A stretch of 64,000 nucleotides of DNA from Galeopsis tetrahit (GCA_963675135.1 OY776121.1:78204875-78268874), one strand, 5' to 3'. Positions 1 through 11,078 are shown, counted from the first letter of the stretch. Numbers and translations: made by a program. The notes: generated by a model not told the origin, from the letters alone.

Positions 1-360
1 TTACAAGCATATATGATGATGGCATCACTACTAGTATGTGCACATTTCGTGCACGATCCGTGCACATTTCGTGCACGATCCGTTCGTGCATATTCTTTGC
101 ACAATTCGTACAGGCATATATATGATATTATATGATGATGACATCCCTACTAGTAATAGTATTACAACACATGACTATTTGGGCCCTACCCTTGTGTTTC
201 TACTTATCGGTATGTGCAAGAATTATATACTAAAAAAGATAAACAATAAATAAATTTTATGTGATGGTGGAGTAGTATCTAATTAGAATACTTTTTCTTA
301 ATTTCGATATTTAATAAGTACCTATATATATGTAGATTTAATTTATATGAATAAAATAAA
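1..360 (+). pseudogene. SCPL intron 3 remnant with no exon (psi-0)
   Basis: This stretch has no exon. It matches intron 3 of the downstream SCPL copies: the ATATGATGATG...CTACTAGTA segment, the TGCAC minisatellite at about 38-115, the TTGGGCCCTACCCTTGTG segment, and the AT-rich end that normally precedes exon 4. Where exon 4 should start, the sequence switches at about 361 to the end of intron 2, leading into another exon 3. The intron-3 end is therefore fused to the intron-2 end, as expected from tandem duplication of an internal exon block. It continues off the left edge of the window. Confidence 0.6.
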
Positions 361-398
361 GGTGTCTGATTGTGGATATTTGTTGATTGATATATCAC

Positions 399-1346
399 CT
401 GCAAATGTGTTGTTTTTGGAGTCACCAATTGGGGTTGGATTTTCATACTCGAATATGACGTCAGATTTCTGCAGGAACAACCATTGATAACTATGTTTTC
501 TTAGTGAATTGGTTGGAGAGATTCTCAGAGTATAAAAGTAGGGATTTCTACATTTTTTGGGAGAGTTACGCAGACCATTACGTGTCTCAATTGACACATA
601 CTATTCTCTATCATAATCACAAGGCTAAAAATACCATTATCAATCTCAAAGGCCTCATTGTAAGATTCTTTATTATGTTTTTCTACTTTATTAAAATTTC
701 TCATTTTGTGTGAACGTGGAGAAATCATTTAATTTGAATTAAAAGCATATATGATGATATCACTACTAGTAATAGTAATAATAATAGTAATACACGCAGG
801 ACTATTTGGGTCCTACCTTTGTGTTTGTATCTTAGAACACTTTTTCTTAATTTCAATATTTGATTAGTACCTATACATATGTAATAAAACTGCAGATCGG
901 AAATGCAGTGATAAACGATGGGACGGACGAATATTTTGGAAGTCATGCTCTTGTTTCAGATGAAATTACGGAAACAGTGATGAAATATTGCGATTTCTCG
1001 CCCAACGCCACTACACAATCAGATAAATGCGACGAAGCTTCGACACAAGTTAATCAATTCATTGATCATATGGATATTTATAACATTTATGCTCCCTTGT
1101 GTTCCAATTCTAGCCTCACCCTCAAGCCGAAGAAGGCTTCTGTAAGTAGTTGGTTTCTCAGATATATAAAACTTTTTTGCTTTTTATTTAATACTATAAT
1201 TAATTAATTGTATGATCGATGATGCAGATAATAAATATGGATCCATGCAGTGACTATTATGTGTACGCGTATTTGAATACAGCAGAGGTACAGAAGGCTC
1301 TCCATGCTAATGCCACCAACATCCCTTATGATTGGAAGCCATGCAG
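399..1346 (+). pseudogene. SCPL pseudogene fragment psi-1 (exons 3, 4, 5a)
   Basis: Three exon relics in order match copy A and copy B: exon 3 (399-659), exon 4 (896-1141) and the first half of exon 5 (1228-1346). Exon 3 has lost its AG acceptor (AC) and 14 bases in the GGDAGT region, which shifts the frame. The catalytic-serine motif GESYAGHY has become WESYADHY. Exon 4 lacks 15 bases in frame. Exon 5a keeps the donor GT found in copy B but not in copy A. Intron 4 is only 86 bp and preserves the uninterrupted target of the Helitron found in copy B. Exons 1, 2, 5b, 6 and 7 are absent, so this is a dead fragment. Confidence 0.85.
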
Positions 1347-1394
1347 GTATATAAATTATAACTTAATTATATATTTTATTTATAATCAAATATA

Positions 1395-1570
1395 TGTAGT
1401 CGGTTCTGAGACTTTGTAGAAAAATTACTTTTTATATAGAGTATAAAGGCATTTTACCACTCATTTTATACATAATAGTAACTTTGAAAAAAGTTAGTAC
1501 TAGAATGTAAAAAGAGAGGTGTAAAAAATATCTAAGGGTAAAAAAGAAACTTTTAAAATAAATGTGAAAT
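1395..1570 (-). mobile_element. Family D terminal piece, inverted
   Basis: The sequence GTCGGTTCTGAGACTTTGTAG followed by the TACCACTCATTTTATAC segment is the reverse complement of the right part of the element in intron 1 of copy A (about 5810-6014). It follows exon 5a of psi-1 and leads into the intron-2 end of psi-2. Only one terminus is recognisable, so this is a partial copy. Confidence 0.5.
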
Positions 1571-1677
1571 GTGTACCTATTAATCGTGCTTGAAACATAC
1601 ATATATACATTTAACTTTAATTATATATATAAAAAAAATGCTTGATTGTGGATGTTTGTTGATCGATATATTATCAA

Positions 1678-2662
1678 CTGCAAATGTGTTGTTTTTGGAG
1701 TCTCCAGCTGGGGTTGGGTTTTCGTACTCGAATACAACGTCGGATTTCGTGAGCGGTGGAGATGCAGGAACAACCATTGATAACTATGCTTTCTTAGTGA
1801 ATTGATTGGAGAGATTTCCAGAGTATAAAAATAGGGATTTCTACATTTTTGGAGAGAGTTATGCAGGTCATTATGTGCCACAATTGACACATACTATTCT
1901 CTATCATAATCACAAGGCTAAAAAGACCATTATCAATCTCAAAGGCATCATTGTAAGATTCTTTATTATGTTTTTCTACTTTATTAAAATTTCCCATTTT
2001 GTGTGAACGTGAATAAATCATTTGATTTGGATTACAAGCATATATGATGATGACATCACTACTAGTATGTGCACATTTCGTGCACGATCCGTGCACATTT
2101 CGTGCACGATCCGTGCGTGCATATTCTTTGCACAATCCGTACAGGCATATATATGATATTATATGATGATGACATCCCTACTAGTAATAGTATTACACAC
2201 ATGATTATTTGGACCCTACCCTTGTGTTTCTACTTGTCGGTATGTGCAAGAATTATACACTTTTTATATTGACAACTCAAATAGAAAAAACGAACAAATT
2301 TTATGTTTAGTATCTTAGAATTCTTTTTCTTAATTTCAACATTTATTAGTACCTATATATATATGTAGATTTAATTTATATGAATAAAATGAAAAATGCA
2401 GATAGAAAATACAGTGATAAACGATGAGACGGATGTGAAAGGGATGTACAAATATTTTGGAAGTCATGCTCTTGTTTCAGATGAAATTACGAAAACAGTG
2501 ATGAAATATTGCGATTTCTCGCCCAACGCCACTACACAATCAGATAAATGCGACAAAGCTTCGACACAAGTTAATCAACTCATTGATCCTATCGATATTT
2601 ATAACATTTATGCTCCCTTGTGTTCCAATTCTAGCCTCACTCTCAAGCCGAAGAAGGCTTTT
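1678..2662 (+). pseudogene. SCPL pseudogene fragment psi-2 (exons 3, 4)
   Basis: Exon 3 (1678-1952, 275 nt, same length as in the intact copies) and exon 4 (2402-2662, 261 nt) are nearly full length. The exon 3 acceptor AG is AA. The conserved Trp of the NWLERF segment is a TGA stop at 1803-1805. The catalytic motif GESYAGHY is still intact, so decay is more recent than in psi-1. Exon 4 is open in frame with a normal GTAAGT donor. No exon 5 follows; sequence identity ends about 40 bases past the donor, where a family D element begins. Two exon 3-4 units in a row suggest tandem copying of an internal block. Confidence 0.85.
2068..2150. repeat. TGCAC/GATCCGT minisatellite
   Basis: Short units built from TGCACATTTCGTGCACGATC are repeated in tandem with variation. 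Many units contain the palindromes GTGCAC or GTACGTGCAC. The same array occurs at about 38-115, 2830-2935, 3515-3625, 5633-5780, 6760-6845 and 7950-8025, always inside SCPL introns or family D elements, and not in the rest of the window. Confidence 0.75.
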
Positions 2663-2714
2663 GTAAGTAGTTGGTTGCTCATAAATGTCGAAGCTGAGGT
2701 AGGGCAGTAGGGGC

Positions 2715-3015
2715 GACCGTCCTGGGCTCCGAGATTTCGAGGCCTACTTTTATATAGTGTCACATTTTATAGTGTAACAAAAGATGTATGACAATTTTAT
2801 TTTTTTTATAGTGAATAAAATACAAATTTCATGTGCACATTTTGTGCACGATCCGTACGTGCAGATTTCGTGCACATTTCGTGCAAATTTTGTGTATGAT
2901 ATGTATATGCATTTTTCATGCACGGTCTCTATGTACATATTTCATACTTATTTTTTTTAAAAAAAAAATTAATCCTTAGATGTTTTTTACATTTCCCTTT
3001 TTACATTCTAGTACT
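2715..3015 (+). mobile_element. Family D element, partial
   Basis: The terminus GACCGTCCTGGGCTCCGAGA, followed by TTTCGAGGCCTAC, the GTGTCACATTTTATAGTGT segment and the TGCAC minisatellite, match the start of the element in intron 1 of copy A. The right part (TTAGATGTTTTTTACAT...CTAGTACTAACTT) also matches. It is joined directly to the foldback element at 3020. Confidence 0.55.
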
Positions 3016-3019
3016 AACT

Positions 3020-3372
3020 TTAATTGCAAATTAAATCACCACTTTCATTCATTATAATTTAATCTAAACTTTTTCAATAATTGCAAATAAATTACCAACT
3101 TTACATATTGTTGTAAATTAGACTTCTTGATAAATTTATTTGTGTCTGAATCAGGAATTTTGAAATTAGATCAAATTTAAAGAATAATGTTATTTCTTTA
3201 AGAATGTGTCATGTTATCAAAAAGTTTAAATTACATTAGATTCGGACACAAATGAGTTTGTCAAGAAGTTTAATTTACAACAATATGTAAAGTTGGTGAT
3301 TTATTTACAATTATTAAAAGGTTTAGATTAAATTACAAATGAATGAAAGGTGGTGATTTAATTTGCAATTAA
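3020..3372. mobile_element. Foldback MITE
   Basis: A 353-bp imperfect palindrome. It begins TTAATTGCAAATTAAATCAC and ends with the inverse, GTGATTTAATTTGCAATTAA. The arms are about 130 bp each and the middle is unpaired and AT-rich. A half copy (one arm) lies at about 3718-3780. It is non-coding; superfamily unknown, and I did not find a clean TSD. Confidence 0.7.
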
Positions 3373-4250
3373 CCCAATATATAAGGTGTACACAATTTAA
3401 TGAATGAATTCAAAATTATACGTAAAATGCATAAATTTATGATTCAATATGCAAAAATATACTCAATTGTGTGTATATTAAATGATAAAAAAAAATCCTA
3501 TTTAATTGGATATTGTGCACGATATGTACGTGCAGATTTCGTGCACGATCCGTACGTGCACATTTCGTACAAATTTTGTGTATGATATGTATATGCATGT
3601 TTCATGCACGGTCCATATGTACACATTTCATACTTATTTTAAGAGGTTTTTTTATTTTATTTTATTTGATCCAATTAGATGTTTTTTACACCTCCCTTTT
3701 TTCATTCTAGCACTAACTTTAATTGCAAATTAAATCACCACCTTTCATTCATTTACAATTTAATCAAAACTTTATCACAACATATCTATTAAATTGGATC
3801 TTAGAAAGTTTCAAGAAATGAAGATAACAATATTTTTATGTACTGTATTTATTAGACAATGAGAATGATACCGTTCTGCAAGTGCATCATTTAAGGTACG
3901 CTACATTCATTTCATCTATATCTTTGTATACACACATTTGTGTGTATATTCGTATTGCACATGCTGCGGTTGACTTGATATTGCAATTACCATGACACCC
4001 TTCAATTATGCCCCTATGAATCAGTGTGCAAAATTTCCTCCATCAATTGCTCTGATAATTCCTAATTTAAGCCTATTAAATCATTTATGACTTAAGCAAT
4101 AACTTTCAATAAAACTCAATGATTGATTTATTGAAGATCGGATATATACTTGACGTGAAAAGTTAGTCTATCAATATCAATTATTTAATGGAGTACTATT
4201 AATAATCAAATATATGATAAATTTATAGAGAGAGAAGGCAATAATAAGGG
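3373..4250. other. Upstream region of SCPL copy A
   Basis: There is no gene here. 3376-3455 matches 52650-52745 upstream of copy B, and 3955-4250 matches 53459-53710, so this is shared ancestral upstream DNA. Between these blocks lie a partial family D element with minisatellite (about 3505-3720) and one arm of the foldback element (3718-3780). Copy B has Stowaway MITEs instead. Confidence 0.6.
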
Positions 4251-4452
4251 ATTTGAATTTGTTTGTTATTTTACATAGTAACATGCCAATGTATAATGTG
4301 GGACATGTGAGTGGCTGTCTATTTAACTCTAAAATAAATCCAAAAACCTCATCAATCCGATCATGTTATAGCATGTTCTTGTGGGCTGTGGCAACAAAAA
4401 TCTGTGAAAATAATCACACCCTCACACATACAAATCACACCTACAAACACAC

Positions 4453-4518
4453 ACACGTGTCTGATGTGTACATCTCACAACTAAAATGACCCTTTTCTCC
4501 CTCCCCACGTTGACGTGG
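4453..4518 (+). promoter_or_regulatory. G-box and ACGT inverted repeat upstream of copy A
   Basis: ACACGTGT (4453-4460) contains the perfect G-box CACGTG, a bZIP/bHLH binding core. CCACGTTGACGTGG (4505-4518) is a perfect inverted repeat of CCACGT with a 2-base spacer, and also contains TGACG, the TGA-factor core. They lie about 205-270 bp upstream of the ATG. Copy B keeps the G-box but has one substitution in the inverted repeat. Regulatory function is inferred from the motifs only. Confidence 0.45.
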
Positions 4519-4650
4519 CACCACCCCATTGGCAAGAATTGCATTTTCATCAAGTTGGGAGGCTTTTGTCCAACCAAAAGTTTCCAAGTTTGTTAAGACT
4601 TCACACATGCAAACAAATTAAACCCACTCTCACTTGTATGCAATTGTTGA

Positions 4651-4656
4651 TATATA
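4651..4656 (+). promoter_or_regulatory. TATA box of SCPL copy A
   Basis: TATATA lies 67 bp before the ATG, in a block nearly identical to that before copy B (54470-54475). A transcription start at about 4680 would give a 5' leader of about 40 nt rich in CT, which is typical of plant genes. Confidence 0.5.
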
Positions 4657-4722
4657 CATACTACTCACAAACTATTTCATCAAATTCCCATCTCCATTCT
4701 CTCTCATCCTCCTCACTCTAAA

Positions 4723-7700
4723 ATGGAGAGCAGAACATCCCTCATTCTGTTTTCCATTCTGTTATTTTTATCATGTTTAGTGTCACATATCACTGCAAAG
4801 AAGCAAATTGAAGCTCTTTCCCGTATGTATAAAGAAAAGATGAAGAACAATACAACAGTTGACAGAAGGCACTACAATGCAAGCCACCATCATCACCATG
4901 AGGTGCAAATTAATTCACAACAAGGGATGAGAGACAAGGATAGGATTGACAGATTGCCCGGACAACCGCCGGTTCAATTCAACCAGTACGGTGGATACGT
5001 AACCGTGAACCGGACCGCCGGTCGGGCTTTTTATTATTACTTTGCAGAGGCTCACCACTCTCCCAACTCATTGCCTCTTCTTCTCTGGCTCAATGGAGGT
5101 AACATTTTCTTTTCTTTTTTTATTTCTTCATTTTTAATGCCGATTTTTTAGCTGTTAGAATCTGACTAAAAATTTCAGCATTTTTGGCATTTTAAAATGT
5201 GCCTTTTTCATCGCCTTTTTAAATTTCCTTAAAGAGGAGGATAAGACTTAAAAGTAAGAGATGTCAGTATATTTCGAAAGTTTGGTTCTGTTTTTTTTTT
5301 AATATATATAGCCATTTTATACTAGTGTTTTATTTTGTGGGAAACCCCATTAGTTGACCATTACCCCTGCCCTGTTTCACTTCCAAACACTTGAATCAAA
5401 GCACATTTCCTTCTAGAAAAGTACAATTTGTATGTATTAAACAAGCAATAATTTAATTGGTTCATTTAGACAGGTTACCTAATTGAATTGGCTCTGAAAT
5501 TTCGACGACCTACTTTTTTTTTTTTTATATATATATATATAAATGAGTTTCACGTGTGTCACATTTTATAGTGTGACGAAAAATGTATGATAAAATATTT
5601 TTTTACTTGTGGTGAATAAAATACAAATGTCATGTGCACATTTTATGCACGATCCGTGCGTGCACATTTTGTGCACGATACACGCGTGCACATTTCGTGC
5701 ACGATACACGCGTGCACATTTCGTGCAAATTTTGTGCATGATATGTATATGTATGTTTTATGCACAATCCATATGTACTCATTTCATACTTATTTTAAGA
5801 GTTTTTTTTACCCTTAGATGTTTTTTACATTCTAGTACTAACTTTTTTAGAGTTACTATTAGGTATAAAATGAGTGTAAAATATATTTTATACCCTAAAT
5901 AAAAAGTTATCTTTCTCCCTCATATGCAAAAACTCATTTACTCTCTAAATAATAGAAGAAGGGTCCATTTTTCTTGTTTGTCTCAAGCCTACGAGACTCT
6001 AATGACCGACTCTGACCTAAGTTTATAGCTGTTATATATGGATATATAGTATTTAGAACTTAGTTTGATGTAATAATTTAATGAACAGGGCCAGGGTGTT
6101 CATCTCTTGCATATGGAGCAATGCAGGAACTCGGACCCTTCCGTGTCCATAGTGATGGCAAAACACTCTACAAAAATAAATTTTCATGGAACTATGGTAT
6201 ACATATAAATCTTGTACAATTTCAAATTAATTTTAATTTAAAAAAATGATGCCTGATTGTGAATGTTTGTTGATCGATATATTATCAGCTGCAAATGTGT
6301 TGTTTTTGGAGTCTCCAGCTGGGGTCGGGTTTTCGTACTCGAATATGACGTCGGATTTCGTGAGCGGTGGAGATGCAGGAACAGCCATTGATAACTATGC
6401 TTTCTTAGTAAATTGGTTGGAGAGATTTCCAGAGTATAAAAATAGGGATTTCTACATTTCTGGGGAGAGTTACGCAGGCCATTACGTGCCCCAATTGACA
6501 CATACTATTCTCTATCATAACCACAAGGCTAAAAAGACCATTATCAATCTCAAAGGCATCATTGTAAGATTTTTTATTATGTTTTTCTACTTTATTAAAA
6601 TTTTCCATTTTGTGTGAACGTGGAGAAATCATTTGATTTGGTTTACAAGCATATATGATGATGGCATCACTACTAGTAATAGTAATAATAATACACGCAT
6701 GACTATATAGTGTGATAATATATATATATTTTTTCTTATAATGAATAAAAAACAAATGTCATGTGCATATTTCGTGCACGATCCGTACGTGCACATTTCG
6801 TGCACGATCCGTACTTGCATATTTCGTGCACGATCCGTACAAGCATATATGATATGATACTATATGATGATGGCATCACTACTAGTAATAGTATTATACG
6901 CATGATTATTTGGGCCCTACCCTTGTGTTTCTACTTGCCGGTATGTTATGTGCAAGAATTATATACTTTTTATATTGACAACTCAAATAGAAAAAACAAA
7001 CAAATTTTATGTTTAGTATCTTAGAATTGTTTTTCTTAATTTCAATATTTAATTAGTACCTATGTATGTATGTAGATTTAATTTATATGAATAAAATGAA
7101 AACTGCAGATAGGAAATGCAGTGATAAACGATGAGACGGACGTGAAAGGGATGTACGAATATTTTGGAAGTCATGCTCTTGTTTCAGATGAAATTACGGA
7201 AACAGTGATGAAATATTGCGATTTCTCGCCCAACGCCACTACGCAATCAGATAAATGCGACGAAGCTTCAACACAAGTTAATCAACTCATTGATCCTATC
7301 GATATTTATAACATTTATGCTCCCTTGTGCTCCAATTCTACACTCACTCTCAAGCCGAAGAAGGCATCCGTAAGTATATAACCAAGCTTTTTGCTTTTTA
7401 TTATTTGATATAATAGTAGTATAATGAATTGTATGATGATGGTGTACTGCAGATAATGAATATGGATCCATGCAGTGACTATTATGTGTACGCGTATTTG
7501 AATACAGCAGAGGTGCAGAAGGCTCTCCATGCTAATGTGACGAAAATCCCTTATGATTGGGAGCCATGCAGTAGTGTGCTCAAGAAGTGGCAGGATAGCG
7601 CATCCACCGTCCTTCCTCTTCTTCAAGAGTTTATAGCCAATGGTCTTCGTGTTTGGATATTTAGGTAATTAATTTTAATATTTACTCTTAATTTTCTGAT

Positions 7701-8312
7701 CGATTGAATTATTAATAACTACTTGATAATTATATATATAATGTGCAGTGGGGACACGGATGGAAGGATCCCAGTGACATCAACAAAGCAGTCCATCAAA
7801 ATGTTGAAACTTGACATCAAAACTCAATGGCATCCTTGGTATCTTGGTGGAGAGGTATGTACTGTATATATATGTAATTATAAATGAGTTTGACGAAATA
7901 TGTGTATCAAAATGTTTTTTTTTTCTTGTACTTAATAAAATACAAATGTTATGTGCACTATTTGTACGTGCACATTTTGTGCAAGATCCGTACGTGAACA
8001 TTTCGTGTAAATTTTGTGCATGATAGAAGAAGGGACCTATTTTTTTTGTTCGTCCTAAACCTATAAAATCTCGTGACTGACTCCGATTCATTTATTACTT
8101 TTATACATAATATATAGACTATATAGTAATTGAGAATTTGTTGTAATGCAATGCAGGTTGGTGGGTATACACAAGTTTATGAAGGGAATGTAACATTTGC
8201 AACAGTAAGAGGGGCAGGGCATCAAGTCCCAAGTTACCAACCTGCCAGAGCTCTTTCTCTTATTATGCATTTTCTTTCTGGGACTGAACTCCCTAACTCT
8301 TCAAGACATTAA
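4723..8312 (+). CDS. Serine carboxypeptidase-like protein, copy A
   Basis: An S10-family serine carboxypeptidase, which removes C-terminal residues from peptides; some plant members became acyltransferases. Exons: 4723-5098, 6089-6196, 6289-6563, 7109-7369, 7453-7664, 7749-7854, 8157-8312. All introns are GT-AG, and the joined frame is 497 codons plus stop, the usual family length. Residues 1-25 form a hydrophobic signal peptide, so the product should enter the secretory pathway. Motifs: NGGPGCSS (124-131), ESPAGVGFSYS (169-179), GESYAGHY with catalytic Ser222, SGDTD (411-415) holding the catalytic Asp, and GAGHQVP with catalytic His468. The His-rich stretch HHHHH lies near residue 58. It resembles clade II (carboxypeptidase II/SCPL35-40-like) rather than the acyltransferase clade, but substrate is unknown. 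Exon 5 is fused: copy B and psi-1 have an intron inside it. Introns 1, 3 and 6 carry family D repeats. Confidence 0.9.
5483..6014 (+). mobile_element. Family D TIR element in intron 1 of copy A
   Basis: A 532-bp insertion flanked by ACCTAA (5477-5482 and 6015-6020). Copy B has the uninterrupted sequence GGTTACCTAAGTTTATAG at the same place, which fixes the boundaries. The ends are weakly inverted (GGCTCTGAAATTTCGACGAC versus the complement of GAGACTCTAATGACCGACTC). Inside are GTGTCACATTTTATAGTGT, a TGCAC minisatellite (about 5633-5780) and no open frame. It is probably a non-autonomous DNA transposon; superfamily is uncertain. Confidence 0.7.
6700..6895 (+). mobile_element. Family D segment in intron 3 of copy A
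   Basis: The ATAGTGTGATAATATATA and CATGTGCATATTTCGTGCAC segments match the interior of the other family D copies, including three units of the CGATCCGTAC minisatellite. It sits within the ATATGATGATG...ACTAGTAATAGT host duplication that is itself repeated on both sides. Copy B intron 3 lacks it. Confidence 0.55.
7880..8090 (+). mobile_element. Family D copy in intron 6 of copy A
   Basis: It contains ACAAATGTTATGTGCAC, a short TGCAC minisatellite and the terminus CTCGTGACTGACTCCGATTC. Copy B intron 6 reads straight through (TTTCATTTATTACTTTTA) without it. The left end is poorly defined. Confidence 0.55.
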
Positions 8313-8953
8313 ATAATACTCCACTATATATTAATCTTCCTTTCATTGCAATCCTTCTTCCCATATGCTTTCTTTTAGTATTTATATTTTATATACTGAT
8401 TACAAATAGTAGTATGTTTTATTTGTTAACCATCTTATAATCCACACGAGGTACTATTATTTTTTAAATACTCTAAATTTCTATTCATATATTATATAAA
8501 TATGAGCTTAAAATTGTAAGCTTGATCAAAGCCGATTTAAAGTACTACTTGCTATATTCCTTCCTACTTTTAATTCTAAACCCTAAACCACAGGGACTGC
8601 TAAAAATAGCAGTAAAATGAAGCGACTCAGTGAGTGTTTGCAAACACTAAGTAGGTGTTTAAAAACATTTTTTTTTATAAATAAAATTATTTTTGGAGTT
8701 TTTGCAAATACAATTAAATGATTAGGTTAATTTGTTAAAAGTGATTTTGGTGAAGCACCCCTCCATCTATTTTTAGTAGCTATGTGCTTCTCATCATTAT
8801 AATAATTAATTTTACAATTTTGTCCTCATAATTTAAATGATATTTCATCTTTAATTATTATCTATCCAAATGTAATAAGGGTGTTTTTTGTAAATTTATA
8901 AAAAAAAAGTGATTTGTTTTGTAAATATCATAACATATACACAATTGATTAAA
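8313..8953. other. 3' flank of copy A and start of duplicated segment copy 1
   Basis: 8313-8620 matches the 3' flank of copy B (61863-62118), including the TATGTTTTATTTGTTAACCA block. From about 8925 the sequence TTTTGTAAATATCATAACAT begins the host segment that recurs at 27322. No gene is seen between. Confidence 0.6.
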
Positions 8954-10305
8954 GGGTAGGTTCTCTTGTAGACTCAAGTCCATTTAAAAAATAGGTAGGA
9001 TCAACAATAAGTAAACATTACGCAAACAAGTTCAAGTTAATTGTTGTAGCCAAATATGGTTAGGCACAGAACATGGTTAGGCACAGAACATTTTTTGTTG
9101 AGGTCAAGTGTTCAACTCTCACATTTAATAATTTTCACATATTTTTTTTCTATTATAAAAGTGCATATTGTAAATAAGAAAAAGTGTAATATGCATTTTA
9201 CAATTTAACATGTTATTTTGCACCATTAGGTTATATGGTGTTGCTATTTGCACCTTTTAGTCGTATTTTGTTGCACTTTTGGTTTACAATTTCGAATAAT
9301 ATTTAAAGTTATAGTAACTTACACTTTTTATTAATGTTATGTTACACCTTTTAGTCGTATTTTGTTGCACTTTTCAGTTGCAGTGATTTACAATTTCGAA
9401 TAATATTTTAAGTTATTGTAACTTACACTTTTTATTAATGTTATGTTACACCTTTTAGTCGTATTTTGTTGCACTTTTCAGTTGTAGTGACTTACAAATT
9501 CGAATAATATTTTAAGTTATAGTAACTTACACTTTTTAATAATGTTATGTTACACCCTTTAGTCGTATTTTGTTGCACTTTTTAGCTTTAGTGGCTTGCA
9601 ATTTCGAATAATATTTTAAGTTATATTAACTTACACTGTTTAGTAATGTTATGTTGCACTTTTTAATTATACTGAGATACACTTTTCATTATTGTAATTC
9701 GGTTGTTGTTTTATTGAAAAAATAATTAAGAAAAGAGAAGTTTCGCCAAAAGGAGCCAAGCCCTGCTTTAATTAACTTGAAACCATTCTAAATGACTATG
9801 CCTAACTAGCAAGATTTCCAGATTTTAGGCAAAATATCTGAATTTGAACGATCCCTAAAAAAAAAGACATTGATCTACTCAGCAGAAAAAGCAAAATCGC
9901 AACCAATTCTCCAGAAAAGTCAAATCTAGACCAAAACTGCCTAGAAATCATGAAACGTAAAACTCCAAAATACAAGTCAGAAATTCGAAGAAGAAATTAA
10001 CATTCGAAATCGAATCACCTAATATGAAGAGTACCGCCCCCAAATTGACTACCACTATTGTTATGAAGCTCAAACCAAGCACTGTTGATGCAGAAGCAAG
10101 CCCCTTACCAATTTAAGGCAGAACTGTCAACGGCGGTGGCGGCCCCCACAAAAGACGGCAACAAGTCGTCGGCGTTGTTGAGAGAGTGTAGAATCAATTC
10201 TAAAACCTAATATAAGACATAATATTTTGTTGAGGGCGGGTCAGATCAAGGAAGCGGGTCGGACTCAATTCTTTATAAAGAATCGATTTCATATAAGACT
10301 TATAC
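8954..10305. mobile_element. Insertion with 9-bp TSD, family E-like
   Basis: TTGATTAAA occurs on both sides (8945-8953, 10306-10314), and the second host copy at 27345 has the single uninterrupted site. The left end GGGTAGGTTCTCTTGTAGAC resembles the end of the palindromic element at 15323-15523; the right end is degenerate. The inside holds a 104-bp tandem array and a region around 10120-10180 richer in GC (GGCGGTGGCGGC) that may be captured gene sequence. No coding frame is seen. The 9-bp TSD points to the Mutator superfamily. Confidence 0.6.
9225..9690. repeat. Tandem repeat, about 104-bp unit
   Basis: The marker TCGTATTTTGTTGCAC recurs at about 9261, 9355, 9459 and 9563 (spacing 94, 104, 104). 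Each unit holds TTACACTTTTTATTAATG, TTACACCTTTTAGTCG and CAATTTCGAATAATATTT. There are about four units, the last degenerate, inside the insertion 8954-10305. Confidence 0.75.
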
Positions 10306-10509
10306 TTGATTAAAAGTGCATAATTTTAAAACACTATCAACTTTCAATTTGATTGTAAAACTCAATTTTAATCACTTTGAATTAATAGGGTTTGCAATTT
10401 GCAAACACACACTCATTTTCTAATGGGCCTCTATTAAACACATTGGATTGTAGTTATGATTAGTGTGAAAATTGCTCGAAATTCATGTGTTTAATTTGGA
10501 TAACTTTAT

Positions 10510-10747
10510 GGCTCCATTTGGATGGAGGGATTTGATCAATGAATTTTAAATCCTCCATTCAAATCCACTCCACTTGTTTGGATTAAAAAGCAAATGAATG
10601 GATTTAAAATCCTTAACATATTTTTTTAGTTAAAATTGAGTGGATTTTAAATCCTCTCTAAAACCATGTCATTTGAAATCCGTCTACTTTCAAAACCTTC
10701 CATTTGAAATACCTCCTCAAATCAAATCCCTCCATCCAAACACAACC
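10510..10747. mobile_element. Tourist/Harbinger-like MITE
   Basis: 238 bp with inverted ends GGCTCCATTTGGATGGAGGG and the complement of CCCTCCATCCAAACACAACC, flanked by TAT. The related solo LTR at 46030 is uninterrupted (TTTTATAGGATTTCG). A 3-bp TSD and a GG...TTTGG terminus fit PIF/Harbinger MITEs. Confidence 0.7.
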
Positions 10748-10962
10748 TATAGGATTTTGTGCATTATTTACACTAAATTGACTAATTGCACTTGATTTGG
10801 AGAAATGGTGTTGTTTGCTATTTTTATAGGGAAATGAGTATTTTTGGAGCAAAACACGCCTCATTTATTTTGTAAAGTCAATTGAAGGGATAAAAGGAGT
10901 CGAAACGAGAAAAGTTGGGAAGTTAAATTATTTTGAGCTTGACAATTAATTTATTAGGCCCA

Positions 10963-11078
10963 TTTTTTTTTTTGAATTACATTAAAAACCCTTCCCTTTT
11001 CCCCTCCCCATGACTCGAACCCAGGATCTAAGGCCTAGGTAGTGCGGCTCTAACCACTTGAGCTATCCCACTTTGTCA
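10963..11078 (-). mobile_element. tRNA-derived SINE
   Basis: On the minus strand there is a polymerase III box A (TAGCTCAAGTGGTTAGAGC, 11047-11065) and a box B (GGGTTCGAGTC, 11012-11022), then a GGGGAGGGG body and a short poly(A) tail (poly-T at 10963-10973). The layout and length of about 115 bp fit a short plant SINE. It is not a functional tRNA, because no cloverleaf 3' half forms. Confidence 0.65.

Noticed and set aside
9225..9690. CRISPR-like array
   Set aside because: Units are contiguous 104-bp tandem repeats without unique spacers, in a plant genome.
11012..11065. tRNA gene
   Set aside because: Box A and box B are present but the sequence lacks a full cloverleaf and has an A tail, so it is a SINE.
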